A stretch of 5,241 bases of DNA from Acidimicrobiia bacterium (GCA_029865445.1 JAOUGY010000275.1:1-5241), one strand, 5' to 3'. Positions 1 to 5,094 are shown, counted from the first letter of the stretch. Notes: generated from the letters alone by a model not told the origin. A program made the numbers and translations.

Positions 1-17
1 CGTTCTCCCCTCGGTCT

Positions 18-57
18 CCTCGCCTCCTCGCTTCCTCGCTCCCTCGCTCCCTCGCTG
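18..57. repeat. Tandem octamer array (CCTCGCTN)
   Basis: Five consecutive 8-base units start at 18, 26, 34, 42 and 50: CCTCGCCT, CCTCGCTT, CCTCGCTC, CCTCGCTC and CCTCGCTG. A more degenerate copy (CCTCGGTC) precedes them at 9. On the transcript of the minus-strand reductase gene this reads as a purine-rich (GCGAGG-type) stretch in the 3' untranslated region. The regular period of 8 shows it is not coding sequence. Its function is unknown; slipped-strand expansion is a plausible origin. Confidence 0.85.
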
Positions 58-64
58 TCTCTCC

Positions 65-99
65 GACTGAGGACTGGGGACTGGAGACTGGAGACTGAC
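65..99. repeat. Tandem heptamer array (GACTGRN)
   Basis: Five consecutive 7-base units start at 65, 72, 79, 86 and 93: GACTGAG, GACTGGG, GACTGGA, GACTGGA and GACTGAC. The array ends one base before the TAG stop codon (101-103, minus strand) of the reductase gene and lies only 7 bases from the octamer array. On the gene's transcript it reads as repeated AGTC-containing units directly after the stop. No intrinsic-terminator hairpin with a U-tract is seen here. Its role is unknown. Confidence 0.85.
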
Positions 100-100
100 C

Positions 101-1336
101 CTACGCCACCGGGAGGGGGCGGACCATGGCGGCGAGCATCCGGTAGGCCTGCTCGCCAAGGCCCTTCTCGTCCTCGTCGAGGAGGTTGGACATGACCTTC
201 AGCGTCCACTCCATGAGCGGCCTGTTGCGTAGTCCGATGTGGGCAAGAGACCGCATGACGGCCGGATTGCCGATGAGCTTCACGAAGATCCGGGCCATCT
301 TGTAGTACAGCCCGTATTCGTCTTCGAGGCGGACCGGGTAGCGAGCCAGAAGCGACAGATCACGAGCACCGAGGGCATCCCCGACGATCTCGGCGGCGAT
401 CCGGCCTGTCTCGTACGCGTAGGAGATCCCCTCGCCGTTCCAAGGGTTGATGGCTCCGGCGGCGTCGCCAACCGTGATCCAGTTCGGCCCGACCAGCGGT
501 CCCTTGCTGAACGACATGGTCAGTTTTCCGCCGGCCGGGTTCGACAGCTTCGAGGTTTCGTCGAGCGCCCAGTAGTCGGGTGCAGAACGCACGTAGTCGT
601 TCATCATCGTGGTCGTGTTGACGTGTTTCCAGCGTTTGAACGTGGACAGCAGGCCGACGCCGACATTGACCGTGCCATCGCCCAGCGGGAAGATCCATCC
701 GTACCCGGGCATCGAGGCGCCGGTGGCATCCCTGATATCGAGCTGGCTCTCGAGGAAGGGATCCGCGGATCTCGGGCTGGCGTAGTAACCGCGGGCGGCA
801 AGGCCCATGGGGTAGTCCTTGCGGCGTGACGATCCCAACTCTCGGCCGAATCGGTTCATCGAACCGTCTGCGATAACGACCACTCGAGGCTCGAGGCGCT
901 CGATGGCGCCGCCTTTGGCGAGCTCGACGGCAACCAGACGCCCGGCGTCGATGACGGGTTTGGCCTCCGTCTTCTCCAGGACAGTGACGCCTTGGGCGGT
1001 CGCCAGCGCCGCGACCTGCTCGTCGAGGTCCTTGCGCCGGATCACCCCACCCCAGCTCGGGAATCGGGAGTGTTGGGGCCACTCGAGTTCGAGCATCAGG
1101 TCGTCGCCGGCGTACGACCGCAGTCCCGTGATCCGGTGGAACGTCGGAACCTCGAAGTCGAATCCCATGTCGAGCAACTGGGCGATGGCCCGCGGGGTCA
1201 ATCCGTCCCCACACGTCTTCTCCCGCGGGTACTCCTTCTTCTCCACCAACGTCACCGAGTGACCGGATCTGGCAAGCCAATGGGCGGCGGCCGCTCCGGC
1301 CGGACCCCCTCCAATGACGAGGACCTCTGAGTGCAT
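101..1336 (-). CDS. Geranylgeranyl reductase family FAD-dependent oxidoreductase (probable menaquinone side-chain reductase)
   Basis: The product is 411 aa, the usual length for the family. The N-terminal FAD dinucleotide-binding site is visible as GGGPAG at residues 9-14 with acidic E32 at the end of the second beta strand. The family's K-T-C-G-D-G motif follows at 40-45, an ADGS motif at 156-159, the GGR-type G-Y-G-W-I-F-P motif at 211-217, and the second FAD motif VGDAAG at 289-294 followed by NGEGI at 300-304. Relatives reduce isoprenoid double bonds: MenJ in mycobacteria hydrogenates a menaquinone isoprene unit, and archaeal and plant enzymes act on geranylgeranyl lipids. A menaquinone role is inferred from the actinobacterial style of the window and from the nearby complex I genes, which need a quinone acceptor. 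The ATG at 1336 puts the FAD motif at its normal distance from the N terminus. There is no Shine-Dalgarno; a -10-like TAGACT ends 7 bases upstream, suggesting a leaderless mRNA. Family assignment is firm, substrate is not. Confidence 0.93.
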   Translation of the reverse strand: MHSEVLVIGGGPAGAAAAHWLARSGHSVTLVEKKEYPREKTCGDGLTPRAIAQLLDMGFDFEVPTFHRITGLRSYAGDDLMLELEWPQHSRFPSWGGVIRRKDLDEQVAALATAQGVTVLEKTEAKPVIDAGRLVAVELAKGGAIERLEPRVVVIADGSMNRFGRELGSSRRKDYPMGLAARGYYASPRSADPFLESQLDIRDATGASMPGYGWIFPLGDGTVNVGVGLLSTFKRWKHVNTTTMMNDYVRSAPDYWALDETSKLSNPAGGKLTMSFSKGPLVGPNWITVGDAAGAINPWNGEGISYAYETGRIAAEIVGDALGARDLSLLARYPVRLEDEYGLYYKMARIFVKLIGNPAVMRSLAHIGLRNRPLMEWTLKVMSNLLDEDEKGLGEQAYRMLAAMVRPLPVA

Positions 1337-1343
1337 GGGTCAG

Positions 1344-1373
1344 AGTCTATGGTGCCGCCGCGCCGAGGCAGAA
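1344..1373 (-). promoter_or_regulatory. Putative leaderless promoter of the reductase gene
   Basis: Read on the minus strand, TAGACT (1349 to 1344) fits the TANNNT -10 pattern and is followed by 7 bases and then the ATG. Transcription would therefore start at or within a base or so of the start codon. A weak -35 candidate, TTCTGC (1373 to 1368), lies 18 bases further upstream. The absence of any AGGAGG-like sequence before the ATG agrees with leaderless initiation, which is common in actinobacteria. This is inferred from sequence only. Confidence 0.5.
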
Positions 1374-1390
1374 TCCGGATCGCCCGGATT
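1372..1390. promoter_or_regulatory. Candidate operator between the reductase and rex
   Basis: This is a perfect inverted repeat: AATCCGG (1372-1378), spacer ATCGC, CCGGATT (1384-1390). Its centre, base 1381, is the exact midpoint of the two divergent start codons (1336 and 1426) and of the two proposed -10 boxes. Each end overlaps a proposed -35 by two bases. A dimeric regulator bound here could control both genes. The half-site does not match the usual Rex operator (TTGTGAA...TTCACAA), so the bound protein, including Rex itself, is not established. Confidence 0.5.
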
Positions 1391-1418
1391 GGTGCGGTCC
1401 TTCGCCTGTCTCTAACGT
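1389..1418 (+). promoter_or_regulatory. Putative leaderless promoter of rex
   Basis: TAACGT (1413-1418) fits the TANNNT -10 pattern and ends 7 bases before the GTG start at 1426, the same spacing as in the divergent reductase promoter. A -35 candidate TTGGTG (1389-1394) lies 18 bases upstream of it. The bases before the GTG are pyrimidine-rich (CCCGTCC), with no Shine-Dalgarno, so the mRNA probably begins at or next to the start codon. Confidence 0.5.
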
Positions 1419-1425
1419 CCCGTCC

Positions 1426-2055
1426 GTGAGTCGATCGCTTCCGGCCGCCTCGGTGGCACGTCTGCCGCGCTACCTCAGATATCTCAGGGGGCTTCCGAGG
1501 TCGAGAACGGTCGTGTCGTCCGAAGACATCGCGGAGGGCTCCGGCGTCAGCGCCGTTCAGGTCAGAAAAGACCTCTCCTTTCTCGGGGCTGCAGGCACCC
1601 GCGGCGTCGGCTACGACGTGACGGGCTTGGCCGACCAACTCGTACGAGCATTGGGGTTGGAGGCCCGGCACGGAGTCGCCATCATCGGCGCCGGAAATCT
1701 CGGCAGTGCTTTGGCCAACTACCAGGGCTTCGAGGCCCGAGGGTTTCGGATGGTCGCCATCTACGACATCGACTCCGACCGGATCGGCGGCAGAGCGGGG
1801 CCGCTCACGGTGCGGTCGATCGACCAAATGGCCACAGACGCCCGAGTAGACGACATCTCCATCGGGATGATCGCCACCCCGGCAGATGCTGCCCAGTTCG
1901 TGAGCGCGCTGGTCGTGGAGGCCGGGGTGCGGGCCATCCTCAACTTCGCACCCGTGGAGTTGCGCGTGCCCCAGGGGGTCAGCGTGCGCCGGGTCGACCT
2001 GGCCACCGAACTCCAGATACTCAGCTACCACCTCGTATCCAAACCCGAGGAGTGA
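1426..2055 (+). CDS. rex: Redox-sensing transcriptional repressor Rex
   Basis: The product is 209 aa, full length for Rex. Residues 1-80 form the winged-helix DNA-binding domain, including the conserved segment Q-V-R-K-D-L-S-F-L-G (45-54) and G-T-R-G-V-G-Y (57-63). The Rossmann domain follows, with GAGNLG at 88-93 and an acidic residue at the end of the second strand (Y-D-I-D, 113-116), typical of NAD(H) rather than NADP(H) binding. The N-F-A-P-V motif (173-177) and the C-terminal helix D-L-A-T-E-L-Q-I-L-S (191-200), which swaps between subunits in known structures, are present. Rex binds operators when NAD+ is high and releases them when NADH rises, derepressing respiratory and fermentative genes; in Streptomyces its targets include nuo and cyd. 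The GTG at 1426 leaves the usual short tail before the A-R-L-P motif. No glutamyl-tRNA reductase gene (hemA) follows, although rex-hemA pairs are common in actinobacteria; instead a convergent gene lies 53 bp downstream. No clear intrinsic terminator is visible in that gap. Confidence 0.96.
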   Translation: MSRSLPAASVARLPRYLRYLRGLPRSRTVVSSEDIAEGSGVSAVQVRKDLSFLGAAGTRGVGYDVTGLADQLVRALGLEARHGVAIIGAGNLGSALANYQGFEARGFRMVAIYDIDSDRIGGRAGPLTVRSIDQMATDARVDDISIGMIATPADAAQFVSALVVEAGVRAILNFAPVELRVPQGVSVRRVDLATELQILSYHLVSKPEE

Positions 2056-2108
2056 GCCGGTAGCGCAGAGGGACGACCCGACGGACGGCCCGGTACACGC
2101 GGCATCGG
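2056..2108. other. Convergent gap between rex and the LiaF-like gene
   Basis: These 53 bases separate two stop codons. I find no convincing GC hairpin with a T-tract in either direction, so no intrinsic terminator is called. Termination of both transcripts may be Rho-dependent or may run into the opposing gene, giving antisense overlap. Confidence 0.4.
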
Positions 2109-2762
2109 TCAGTGCTTGACCTCCAGCCCCCCGAATATGACCGTCGCATTGATGTCGAGGGCCGGGGCGTCGGCCGTGAGGGTCTCTTTGGCGGTGATGT
2201 TCTCGAAGCCTGCGAAGATAGGAAGTCCGTGTGTCCTGACCTTCCATCCCTCGGGCACCCGTACCTCGGTCCCACCGAAGGCGGTGAAGACATCCAGGCT
2301 TGCGCCCGGAGCCAGTTCGGCATCTCGCAGATCAACTTCGGCTGCGCCGAAGACCGCTCCGATCGACCCGCCTTCGAATTGGTGCGAATGGCTGGCGATC
2401 TCGGTTCCGCCAAATGCCGTGAAAGCCTTCACCCGGTCGTCCGTCATGTAGGTACGCCGCGGGCGTGAGAACAAAACGGCGAGACCGGCGGCGATGATGA
2501 CGACGGGCCAGACGACGGCGGCGTCCACCGACACGATGTCCAAACGGTCGACCAGCAAAGCGGCGCCGACCAGCATGACGATGATCGGGCCGATTGGATG
2601 TCGCGGGTTCGCCACCCATGCCAGAGCACCGGCGGCCACCAGCACCAGCGGCCACCATGTCGAGATGACGTCGCCCGCATCCCAGACATCGAGGGCGCCT
2701 CCGAGCAGCACGAGCCCGACTGCGACGACCGCGCCACCAAATAGGAGTCTCGACCTGTCCAC
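2109..2762 (-). CDS. Membrane protein with LiaF-like C-terminal domain
   Basis: The product is 217 aa from the GTG at 2762, chosen because a strong AGGAGG Shine-Dalgarno (2774 to 2769) sits 6 bases upstream. The reading frame stays open to 2867, but the extra residues look uncoded. Residues 1-100 contain four hydrophobic segments (about 7-23, 34-52, 57-71 and 83-98) with W-W-P and W-P-V-V-I-I features typical of LiaI/LiaF-like transmembrane regions. An R-P-R-R basic stop follows at 100-103. Residues 110-217 form a repetitive beta domain with recurring F-G-G/F-G-A elements (AFGGTE 116-121, VFGAAEV 137-143, AFGGTEV 161-167, IFAGFEN 182-188, IFGGLEV 209-215), the pattern of the LiaF C-terminal 'cell wall-active antibiotics response' domain. 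In Firmicutes LiaF inhibits the LiaRS envelope-stress system; no LiaR or LiaS gene is visible here, so a role in envelope stress is only a family-level suggestion. The gene converges on rex and diverges from the unknown gene at 2943. Confidence 0.85.
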   Translation of the reverse strand: MDRSRLLFGGAVVAVGLVLLGGALDVWDAGDVISTWWPLVLVAAGALAWVANPRHPIGPIIVMLVGAALLVDRLDIVSVDAAVVWPVVIIAAGLAVLFSRPRRTYMTDDRVKAFTAFGGTEIASHSHQFEGGSIGAVFGAAEVDLRDAELAPGASLDVFTAFGGTEVRVPEGWKVRTHGLPIFAGFENITAKETLTADAPALDINATVIFGGLEVKH

Positions 2763-2768
2763 GTTCAA

Positions 2769-2774
2769 CCTCCT
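2769..2774 (-). promoter_or_regulatory. Strong Shine-Dalgarno that fixes the LiaF-like start
   Basis: On the minus strand the sequence reads GGAAAGGAGG, then TTGAAC, then GTG. The AGGAGG core is 6 bases from the GTG at 2762. This perfect ribosome-binding site contrasts with the apparently leaderless starts of the reductase, rex and nuoA genes, and it rules against the longer in-frame start at 2867. Confidence 0.85.
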
Positions 2775-2779
2775 TTCCG

Positions 2780-2792
2780 GGTGCTGAGCACC
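2780..2792. promoter_or_regulatory. 13-bp palindrome in the LiaF-like gene leader
   Basis: GGTGCT-G-AGCACC is a perfect inverted repeat with 6-base arms around one central base. It lies 5 bases upstream of the Shine-Dalgarno of the LiaF-like gene. With a one-base centre it cannot fold into a stable RNA hairpin without losing pairs, so a dimeric DNA-binding protein site is more likely than an RNA switch. The protein that would bind is unknown. Confidence 0.4.
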
Positions 2793-2942
2793 AGCTCGCT
2801 TGCCACCACACTGCGGTATCGCCCGCATACGAGCCAGAGCACAAAGCAGGTACGAGCCGAGGCTCAAGCGGAGGCTTGCTTCTGGCCGACATCTTCACAT
2901 GGCTCCGTCCAGGCGCGTGATGGTTCGAGCCGGGACATAGTC

Positions 2943-3587
2943 GTGTCCGTGCTCCTGTTGGTCGCCGGTACCGCCGCCTTCGTGTCTCGTTCGTCAAGGT
3001 CGGTGGTGCTCCAACAGGTGGAAGACGATCTTGTCGGCCTCCAGTTGATAGAGCTCCGGGTCGAAGCGTTGGGGCTAGCGAGCATCGCTCGTCGCGAGCT
3101 GCTCGCCAAGGGGGCGGCGGGCGAAGATGTCGCCGTCGACGACCTGGGCGCGGCGGTGGCGCCGATGGCATCACGGGAGGGACCCATCGGTGTCGAGGTG
3201 GAGCTTCTCGCCGCTCACATCGAGGAGAAGCTTGCCGAAGGTCTTCTTTCCGACGGCGTGAATGGGCGCATGCTCTACGTGGACGAACTCTTGTACACGA
3301 TGTGCTGCGCCGGCAAGAACGGAGGGAACCGTGCCGTGTCCGATCGGGTCCGGACCATCGGATATCTCAGCGTCGGCCAGGCCGGAGTCACGTACTTCGT
3401 CGACGACGTGCTCGGCGCCATCCGGTATGTGAACGCTACCCCGATCGAGCCGGACGGATTCAGCGACTACATGGGCGGCGACGTCGGCTACCGGAACGGT
3501 GTCCCATCCGGGTCCGAGTTTTGGATCGAGGTGCCGGCATCCGCGGTGGCAGTCGACGGCGGAGAGCCGGCCGGTACCGCTCGCTGA
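2943..3587 (+). CDS. Unrecognised protein with one N-terminal hydrophobic segment
   Basis: I do not recognise this protein. From the GTG at 2943 it is 214 aa. Strong G/C third-position bias (many GTC, GAC, GGC, CTC and GCC codons) supports real coding. Residues 1-14 are hydrophobic (S-V-L-L-L-V-A-G-T-A-A-F-V), followed by R-S-S-R, which suggests a signal anchor or the tail of one. A probably helical, charged stretch (about 21-105) follows, then a mixed C-terminal part with a Cys pair (121-122), aromatic-rich strands (Y-F-V-D-D, 151-155) and S-E-F-W-I-E-V-P (191-198). The start is uncertain: no clear Shine-Dalgarno precedes 2943, GTG at 2949 is also possible, and the upstream in-frame GTG at 2781 would add 54 residues with poor codon use. 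An ATG at 2899 in another frame encodes a basic peptide that would join well onto the hydrophobic segment if one base were added (see findings). An envelope sensor or truncated sensor remnant is possible but unproven. Confidence 0.6.
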   Translation: MSVLLLVAGTAAFVSRSSRSVVLQQVEDDLVGLQLIELRVEALGLASIARRELLAKGAAGEDVAVDDLGAAVAPMASREGPIGVEVELLAAHIEEKLAEGLLSDGVNGRMLYVDELLYTMCCAGKNGGNRAVSDRVRTIGYLSVGQAGVTYFVDDVLGAIRYVNATPIEPDGFSDYMGGDVGYRNGVPSGSEFWIEVPASAVAVDGGEPAGTAR

Positions 3588-3627
3588 CCGGCGTCCCTTC
3601 CTGACACCTGTTGGGCGTGCGTCGAGT

Positions 3628-3656
3628 TTCCCCGATCGGCGCCGGGAATCTATCCT
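3628..3656 (+). promoter_or_regulatory. Putative nuo operon promoter, near-leaderless
   Basis: TATCCT (3651-3656) fits the TANNNT -10 pattern and ends 8 bases before the nuoA ATG at 3665. Transcription would start within a couple of bases of the ATG. A weak -35 (TTCCCC, 3628-3633) lies 17 bases upstream. Between the two are overlapping palindromes CCGATCGG (3632-3639) and CGGCGCCG (3637-3644), flanked by TTCCC and GGGAA arms (3628-3632, 3644-3648). No purine-rich ribosome-binding site precedes nuoA. No good match to the classical Rex operator is visible. Confidence 0.45.
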
Positions 3657-3664
3657 CAGCGGCG

Positions 3665-4069
3665 ATGACGCTGGCCGACTATCTCCCAATTGCGATCATG
3701 TTCGTGCTGGCCGCGGGCTTCGTGGCCGTCTCACTTGTCGTGTCCCGTTTCTTCTCGCCCAGAAACCCAACACCGGAGAAGGTGGCGCCCTACGAATGCG
3801 GGATACTTCCAGAGACCGAACCCGCTCAGCGTTTCCCTGTGAAGTTCTACCTGGTAGCCATGCTCTTCGTGATCTTCGATGTCGAGATCATCTTCCTCTT
3901 CGCATGGGCTTCGAGGTTCCGGGACTTCGGCTGGTACGGAGTCGCCGCTGTCGGGATCTTCACGTTCTTCGTGCTCGAAACCCTCGTGTACGTGTGGAAG
4001 CGGGGAGCCCTTGATTGGAATGTCTCCCGCCGGGCCCGGTACGCGGGATCTCAACGCGAGGCTGCCTGA
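3665..4069 (+). CDS. nuoA: NADH-quinone oxidoreductase subunit A
   Basis: The product is 134 aa, normal for NuoA, a small membrane subunit of complex I near the quinone-binding cavity. It has three hydrophobic segments (about 7-27, 61-81 and 89-110). The conserved loop motif Y-E-C-G (43-46) follows the first helix, then the signature R-F-P-V-K-F-Y (56-62) and the second helix with the conserved acidic pair F-D-V-E (71-74). E105 in the third helix (V-L-E-T-L-V-Y-V-W-K) also matches the family. The ATG at 3665 is preferred over the in-frame TTG at 3611 because it places the first helix at the usual position and sits just below a -10-like box. The gene opens the nuo operon; its stop overlaps the start of nuoB (TGATG). 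Confidence 0.96.
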   Translation: MTLADYLPIAIMFVLAAGFVAVSLVVSRFFSPRNPTPEKVAPYECGILPETEPAQRFPVKFYLVAMLFVIFDVEIIFLFAWASRFRDFGWYGVAAVGIFTFFVLETLVYVWKRGALDWNVSRRARYAGSQREAA

Positions 4070-4539
4070 TGGCCAAGGCATCCTCGCCTCCGAATCTTCT
4101 CACGACCACCATCGAGAAAGCGGCCCGCTGGGCCGCGACGCAATCGATGTTCCCTGCGACGTTTGGACTCGCCTGCTGTGCGATCGAGATGATGGCGACC
4201 GGGGCGGCCCACTACGACCTGGCCCGGTTCGGCATGGAAGTGTTCCGGGCGTCGCCCCGTCAAGCCGATCTGATGATCGTGGCCGGGCGCGTGAGTCAGA
4301 AGATGGCCCCGGTCCTGCGTCAGGTGTACGACCAGATGCCGGACCCCAAGTGGGTCATCTCGATGGGCGCGTGTGCATCATCGGGCGGAATGTTCAACAA
4401 CTACGCACTCGTCCAGGGTGTCGATCAGGTCGTCCCGGTGGACATGTATGTGCCGGGGTGTCCGCCGGGGCCGCAGAGTCTCATGCACGGGATCCTCACG
4501 CTGCACGACAAGATCGTGGCCGGAGACATCGCCAGATGA
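4069..4539 (+). CDS. nuoB: NADH-quinone oxidoreductase subunit B
   Basis: The product is 156 aa, in the normal range for NuoB, which carries the terminal [4Fe-4S] cluster N2 that passes electrons to quinone. All four expected cysteine ligands are present: the tandem pair C36-C37 in L-A-C-C-A-I-E-M-M, C102 in M-G-A-C-A-S-S-G-G, and C131 in V-P-G-C-P-P. The segment R-F-G-M-E-V-F-R-A-S-P-R-Q-A-D (53-67) is also typical. The ATG at 4069 shares its A with the nuoA stop. A GAGG Shine-Dalgarno (4058-4061) lies 7 bases upstream. The longer reading frame from 4015 overlaps nuoA and is not needed. The overlap suggests translational coupling. Confidence 0.97.
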   Translation: MAKASSPPNLLTTTIEKAARWAATQSMFPATFGLACCAIEMMATGAAHYDLARFGMEVFRASPRQADLMIVAGRVSQKMAPVLRQVYDQMPDPKWVISMGACASSGGMFNNYALVQGVDQVVPVDMYVPGCPPGPQSLMHGILTLHDKIVAGDIAR

Positions 4540-5075
4540 CCGCTGAGAACGATACAGTCGATTCGGAGGTCGCGGACCCGACGCCGGAACGATCCCTGCC
4601 GGACAACGAAGTGTTGCGCGGTCTCGTGGAGGCATTCGACGCAGCAGTCTGGGCCCCTTCCCACGGTCAGGATGTTGTGTCGATTCCCCGGGAGGACCTC
4701 GCCGAGTTGGCAGGAGCGGCCAAGGCGGCGGGGTTCGAAGTGTGCGCCGATGTCACGGCCGTCGACTGGTATCGCCGTCGCCGGCCGCGGTACGAAGTCG
4801 TGATCAACCTGCTTTCGCTCGAGCATCGGCTCCGGCTCCGGTTGCTCGTTCCCGTACCCGACGACGACCCCAGCGTCGCATCCGTCACTCCTTTGTGGCC
4901 AGGCGCGAACTTTGCCGAACGTGAGGTGTACGACATGTTCGGCATCAACTTCGAGGGGCATCCTGACTTGACCAGAATCCTCATGCCGGACGATTGGGAA
5001 GGTCACCCACTGCGCAAGGACTTCGGGGTCGGTGCGGTCCCCGTTCAGTTCAAGTCGTCCCACAAGGTCACCTGA
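4536..5075 (+). CDS. nuoC: NADH-quinone oxidoreductase subunit C (30 kDa family)
   Basis: The product is 179 aa from the ATG at 4536, which overlaps the nuoB stop (ATGA); GGAGA at 4522-4526 can serve as ribosome-binding site. NuoC is a peripheral-arm subunit without cofactors that packs against NuoD. The 30 kDa-subunit signature is clear: E-R-E-V-Y-D-M-F-G-I (128-137), then F-E-G-H-P-D-L-T-R-I-L-M (139-150) and D-W-E-G-H-P-L-R-K-D-F (153-163). Earlier, A-D-V-T-A-V-D-W (71-78) matches the domain core. Residues 1-24 are an acidic, low-complexity tail with seven Asp/Glu and one Arg. The protein is separate from NuoD, unlike the fused NuoCD of enterobacteria. The open frame reaching back to 3879 is only read-through over nuoA and nuoB. 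Confidence 0.96.
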   Translation: MTAENDTVDSEVADPTPERSLPDNEVLRGLVEAFDAAVWAPSHGQDVVSIPREDLAELAGAAKAAGFEVCADVTAVDWYRRRRPRYEVVINLLSLEHRLRLRLLVPVPDDDPSVASVTPLWPGANFAEREVYDMFGINFEGHPDLTRILMPDDWEGHPLRKDFGVGAVPVQFKSSHKVT

Positions 5076-5094
5076 GGCCGCTGAAGGAAAGCCC

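Larger units (their letters stand above)
2763..2942. other. Intergenic region between the LiaF-like gene and the unknown gene
   Basis: These 180 bases lie between two divergent genes and should hold the promoter of at least the LiaF-like gene. Besides the palindrome at 2780-2792 it contains a direct repeat TACGAGCC (2828-2835 and 2851-2858), a direct repeat GAGGCT (2859-2864 and 2871-2876) and a short inverted repeat GAGCC-GA-GGCTC (2854-2865). On the minus strand TTGTGC followed 18 bases later by GATACC is a weak promoter candidate. The plus reading frame of the downstream gene stays open here from 2781, but its codons (ACA, GTA, CGA, TCT, TCA) look non-coding. Confidence 0.5.

Noticed and set aside
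360..1280. Minus-strand open frame of 306 codons within the reductase gene
   Set aside because: It is a shifted frame of the reductase gene with an Arg-rich, domain-free translation.
1252..2247. Long open frame on the minus strand opposite rex (331 codons)
   Set aside because: It is antisense to a fully convincing Rex protein, has no recognisable domain, and is rich in Arg, Gly, Asp and His as expected of a GC-rich shadow frame.
2894..2899. TTCACA as a Rex operator half-site
   Set aside because: The partner half (TTGTGAA) is missing at the required spacing; 2881-2887 reads TCTGGCC.
2332..3174. Minus-strand open frame of 280 codons over the LiaF-like gene
   Set aside because: The translation is Arg/Pro-rich low complexity; the LiaF-like frame has clear membrane segments, domain motifs and a ribosome-binding site.
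3611..3664. TTG start extending nuoA by 18 residues
   Set aside because: The extra residues are not NuoA-like, and the region contains the proposed promoter.
3171..3689. Minus-strand open frame of 172 codons opposite the unknown gene
   Set aside because: The plus frame has the better codon bias and a hydrophobic start, and this frame would run across the nuo promoter and the nuoA start. It was considered because the plus-strand gene is itself unrecognised.
3834..3846. TGTGAAGTTC inside nuoA as a Rex site
   Set aside because: It lies inside coding sequence, lacks the correct spacing between half-sites, and encodes the conserved P-V-K-F motif.
3879..4535. Upstream extension of nuoC across nuoA and nuoB
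   Set aside because: It is read-through of an open frame; the ATG at 4536 overlapping the nuoB stop gives a normal-length NuoC.
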